Source: Alphaproteobacteria bacterium
GTDB lineage: Bacteria > Pseudomonadota > Alphaproteobacteria > JAJTHO01 > CANGYM01
Assembly (NCBI GenBank): GCA_947458235.1
Contig: CANGYP010000004.1
Span: 1-46,117, forward strand
Length of the DNA stretch: 46,117 bases
Direction of reading: 5' to 3'
Part shown: in pieces, positions 44,228 through 46,117 of the stretch
Position numbering within the stretch: position 1 is the stretch's first letter
Layout: every line of letters begins with the position of its first letter
The notes under the pieces: model-generated
The model's database searches: none
The model's input: only the letters and a program-made list of their open reading frames with translations
Told to the model about the DNA's origin: nothing
Translations under genes and position numbers: made by a program

Positions 44228-44254
44228 ATGATCAACCCAAGTCCCTCTGCATGA
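44228..44254 (+). CDS. 8-codon leader ORF coupled to yejB
   Basis: ATG 44228 opens MINPSPSA, ending at TGA 44252-44254, which overlaps the yejB ATG (44251) as ATGA. AAGG (44216-44219) lies 8 nt before the leader ATG, whereas yejB has no Shine-Dalgarno of its own. The arrangement suggests ribosomes ending the leader restart at yejB. The ORF is very short, so chance is possible. Confidence 0.4.
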   Translation: MINPSPSA

Positions 44255-45315
44255 CAGCATACCTTCTTAAGCGTTTTTTGTGGATGATTCCCACGTTGCT
44301 TGGGATTATGGTTTTGAATTTTGTGTTGATTCAGGCGGCCCCTGGGGGTCCCGTGGATCAGATGCTGCACCGGCATCAGGGGATGGATGCCACGGCGCGG
44401 TTGACTGGACAGGGCTTTGCGGAAGGGGGCGGGAATGCCACGCAAGGTCTGCGCTATGACCAAGAGTTGCGGGATGAATTAACGAAACAATTTGGCTTTG
44501 ACCAACCCCTTTCCACACGTTTTTTGCGGATGATGGGGCAGTTTTTGACTTTTGATTTTGGCACCAGTTATTTTTCGGATCGTCCGGTGTGGGATTTGAT
44601 TGTGGAAAAACTGCCAGTGTCGTTGTCCTTGGGGTTGTGGGGCACGTTGATTATGTACGGCTTTTCCATTCCTTTGGGCATTTACAAGGCCCGCCATGCG
44701 CACAGCACAGGGGATATCATCAGCAGTGTGGTTTTGGTGGCGGCGTACGCCCTGCCGTCCTTTTTGGTGGCGGTGTTTTTGATTGTGGTGTTTGCTGGTG
44801 GGCAGTTTTTCAGTTGGTTCCCCCTGCGGGGCTTGGCATCCGAGGGATCGGCGGACTGGCCGTTTTGGGATCGGGCATTGGATTATCTGTGGCATATGGT
44901 GCTGCCCATGATTGCGTTGTCTTTGGCCAGTTTTGCCAGCTTGACGTTGCTGACCCGCAATTGTTTTTTGGATTATCTGCGCAAGCCCTTTGTGTTAACC
45001 GCGCGGGCCAAGGGCGCCAGCGAGGGGCGCATTTTGTGGCGTCACGTGTTTCGCAACGCCATGTTGCTGGTGATCGCGGGCTTTCCCGCCACGGTGATTC
45101 ATATGCTGTTTACGGGGGCGTTGTTGATTGAAATTCTGTTTTCGCTGGATGGTTTGGGCCTGCTGGGGTACGAAGCCGCCCTGAACCGGGATTATCCCGT
45201 GGTGTTTGCCACGTTATTTTTGTTTAGTTTGCTGGGCTTGCTGCTGAATATCCTGAATGATCTGATGTACGTTCTGGTGGACCCACGGATTGATTTTGAG
45301 ACCTCCACCCCATGA
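44251..45315 (+). CDS. yejB: ABC transporter permease YejB (microcin C / peptide type)
   Basis: Inner-membrane permease of the DppB/OppB family, most like YejB of the YejABEF importer that takes up peptides and microcin C. FDFGTSYFSDRPVWDLIVEK, KLPVSLSLGLWGTL and GQFFSWFPLRGL match YejB rather than general OppB. ARAKGASEGRILWRHVFRNA is the EAA-type loop, and the C-terminus LVDPRIDFE is typical. From ATG 44251 it has 354 residues. A frame from GTG 44221 is possible but lacks a spaced ribosome site. yejA is not upstream. yejE overlaps its stop by 4 nt. Confidence 0.9.
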   Translation: MTAYLLKRFLWMIPTLLGIMVLNFVLIQAAPGGPVDQMLHRHQGMDATARLTGQGFAEGGGNATQGLRYDQELRDELTKQFGFDQPLSTRFLRMMGQFLTFDFGTSYFSDRPVWDLIVEKLPVSLSLGLWGTLIMYGFSIPLGIYKARHAHSTGDIISSVVLVAAYALPSFLVAVFLIVVFAGGQFFSWFPLRGLASEGSADWPFWDRALDYLWHMVLPMIALSLASFASLTLLTRNCFLDYLRKPFVLTARAKGASEGRILWRHVFRNAMLLVIAGFPATVIHMLFTGALLIEILFSLDGLGLLGYEAALNRDYPVVFATLFLFSLLGLLLNILNDLMYVLVDPRIDFETSTP

Positions 45316-46117
45316 CCGCATCCCCCCCAAAAACCCTTTTTTCCCTTTATTACGGGGCCTTTCGCCGGAATCGTCTGGCGTTGTGGTCGGGGCGGTTGTT
45401 GTGTGTGTTGATCCTGCTTTCCTTGGGGGCGAATGTCATTGCCAATGACAAACCGCTGGTGATGCAACATCAGGGCCGCATCCTGTTTCCCATGATGGTG
45501 TCCTACACCGAAAAGGATTTGGGGGGCACCTTTGAAACGCCCGCGGATTTTCATGATCCCTTTGTGCAGGGGTTGATTCATGACGGCGGCGGGTGGATGG
45601 TGTGGCCGCTGGTTCCCTTTTCCTATGATACGTTGGATATGGAGCTCACCCAGCCCGTCCCCGCACCCCCCAGCGCCCGTCACCTGCTGGGCACCGATGA
45701 TCAGGGGCGGGATGTTTTGGCGCGTTTGCTGTATGGGATGCAAATGGCGCTGGTTTTTGCCCTGACCTTAACGGCCATCAGCAGTGTGGTGGGGATCGTT
45801 TTGGGGGGGATACAGGGATATTTTGGCGGCGCGGTGGATATGGTGTTGCAGCGGATGATTGAAATTTGGTCCAGTTTGCCGATTTTGTATATTTTGATCA
45901 TTCTATCGGGGCTGGTGGTGCCGTCGTTTGGGTGGATTTTGTTGATTATGCTGTTGTTTAAATGGATAGCGCTGGTGGCGGTGGTGCGGGCAGAGTGTCT
46001 GAAGGTCCGCAAGCAACCCTATATCGTGGCCGCCGTGACGCAGGGCCATGCGCCGATGAAAATTTTATTTTCCCACGTTTTGCCCAATGCCTTGGTGGCG
46101 GCCTTTACGTTTTTGCC
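45312..46117 (+). CDS. yejE: ABC transporter permease YejE (3' end cut by window edge)
   Basis: Second permease of the Yej importer, OppC/DppC family. The first 268 codons are seen. It begins with a cytosolic leader and a membrane segment near residues 24-45, followed by a periplasmic region with FPMMVSYTEKDLGGTFETPA and ending in HLLGTDDQGRDVLARLLYGM, which marks the OppC/YejE family. Four further hydrophobic segments follow. The start ATG overlaps the yejB stop (ATGA). The EAA loop is only partly included before the edge. Confidence 0.92.
   Translation, partial: MTASPPKTLFSLYYGAFRRNRLALWSGRLLCVLILLSLGANVIANDKPLVMQHQGRILFPMMVSYTEKDLGGTFETPADFHDPFVQGLIHDGGGWMVWPLVPFSYDTLDMELTQPVPAPPSARHLLGTDDQGRDVLARLLYGMQMALVFALTLTAISSVVGIVLGGIQGYFGGAVDMVLQRMIEIWSSLPILYILIILSGLVVPSFGWILLIMLLFKWIALVAVVRAECLKVRKQPYIVAAVTQGHAPMKILFSHVLPNALVAAFTFL

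Overview
The window reads as the chromosome of an alphaproteobacterium of moderate GC. Pointers are the very large NAD-glutamate dehydrogenase (about 1,586 residues), a CarD/FdxA pair, an NDUFS4-like complex I subunit, a DUF1465/RcdA-like protein, SdhE, a GcvPB-type split glycine dehydrogenase and the carboxyspermidine route to spermidine. I cannot place it more precisely; a deep-branching Rhodospirillales- or Holosporales-like lineage is only a guess. Coding density is very high. I see no tRNA, rRNA, CRISPR array, insertion sequence or prophage.

Layout. 1-6.8 kb: gdhB then valS, both minus, with valS running off the left edge. 6.9-11.4 kb: a small hypothetical ORF, then a type III restriction-modification pair (mod, res), plus. 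11.5-13.9 kb: citramalate synthase overlapping an isolated fliR, plus. 14-19.8 kb (minus): rcdA-like/sdhE, D-amino-acid aminotransferase, HAD phosphatase, hfq, hemC, plsC, miaB. 20-24.9 kb (minus): an acidic/RG-rich hypothetical, a TolC-like outer membrane protein, lon, rbfA. 25-27.4 kb: carboxynorspermidine/carboxyspermidine dehydrogenase plus nspC (spermidine synthesis). 27.5-31.1 kb (minus): secreted hypothetical, TerB-like protein, fdxA, carD, an NDUFS4-like complex I subunit, a SbtA-type bicarbonate transporter and its PII-like partner. 31.2-35.7 kb: secY-adk-rpsM-rpsK-rpoA-rplQ. 35.8-38.1 kb: dnaX and kdsB. 38.2-41.1 kb: sulfate ABC transporter cysTWA. 41.2-44.1 kb: ispA, hisI, gcvPB. 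44.2 kb to the right edge: yejB and yejE, the latter cut by the edge.

Most of this is housekeeping. The points of most interest are: (1) dnaX is split into two frames at a run of ten A, with the tail frame open to the kdsB start, which suggests programmed frameshifting or slippage giving gamma and tau; (2) the type III Mod has a sharply AT-rich central segment in an otherwise genome-like gene, as expected of a swapped target-recognition domain; (3) an NDUFS4-like subunit, SbtA and SbtB are chained by two 4-nt overlaps, linking respiration genes to bicarbonate uptake; (4) a 24-bp dyad overlaps the likely promoter of the spermidine operon; (5) short leader ORFs, one of 8 codons ending on the yejB start codon and a more doubtful one of 13 codons; (6) a CAA-rich hfq leader that could bind Hfq itself. 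No wholly unknown multi-gene system is obvious.
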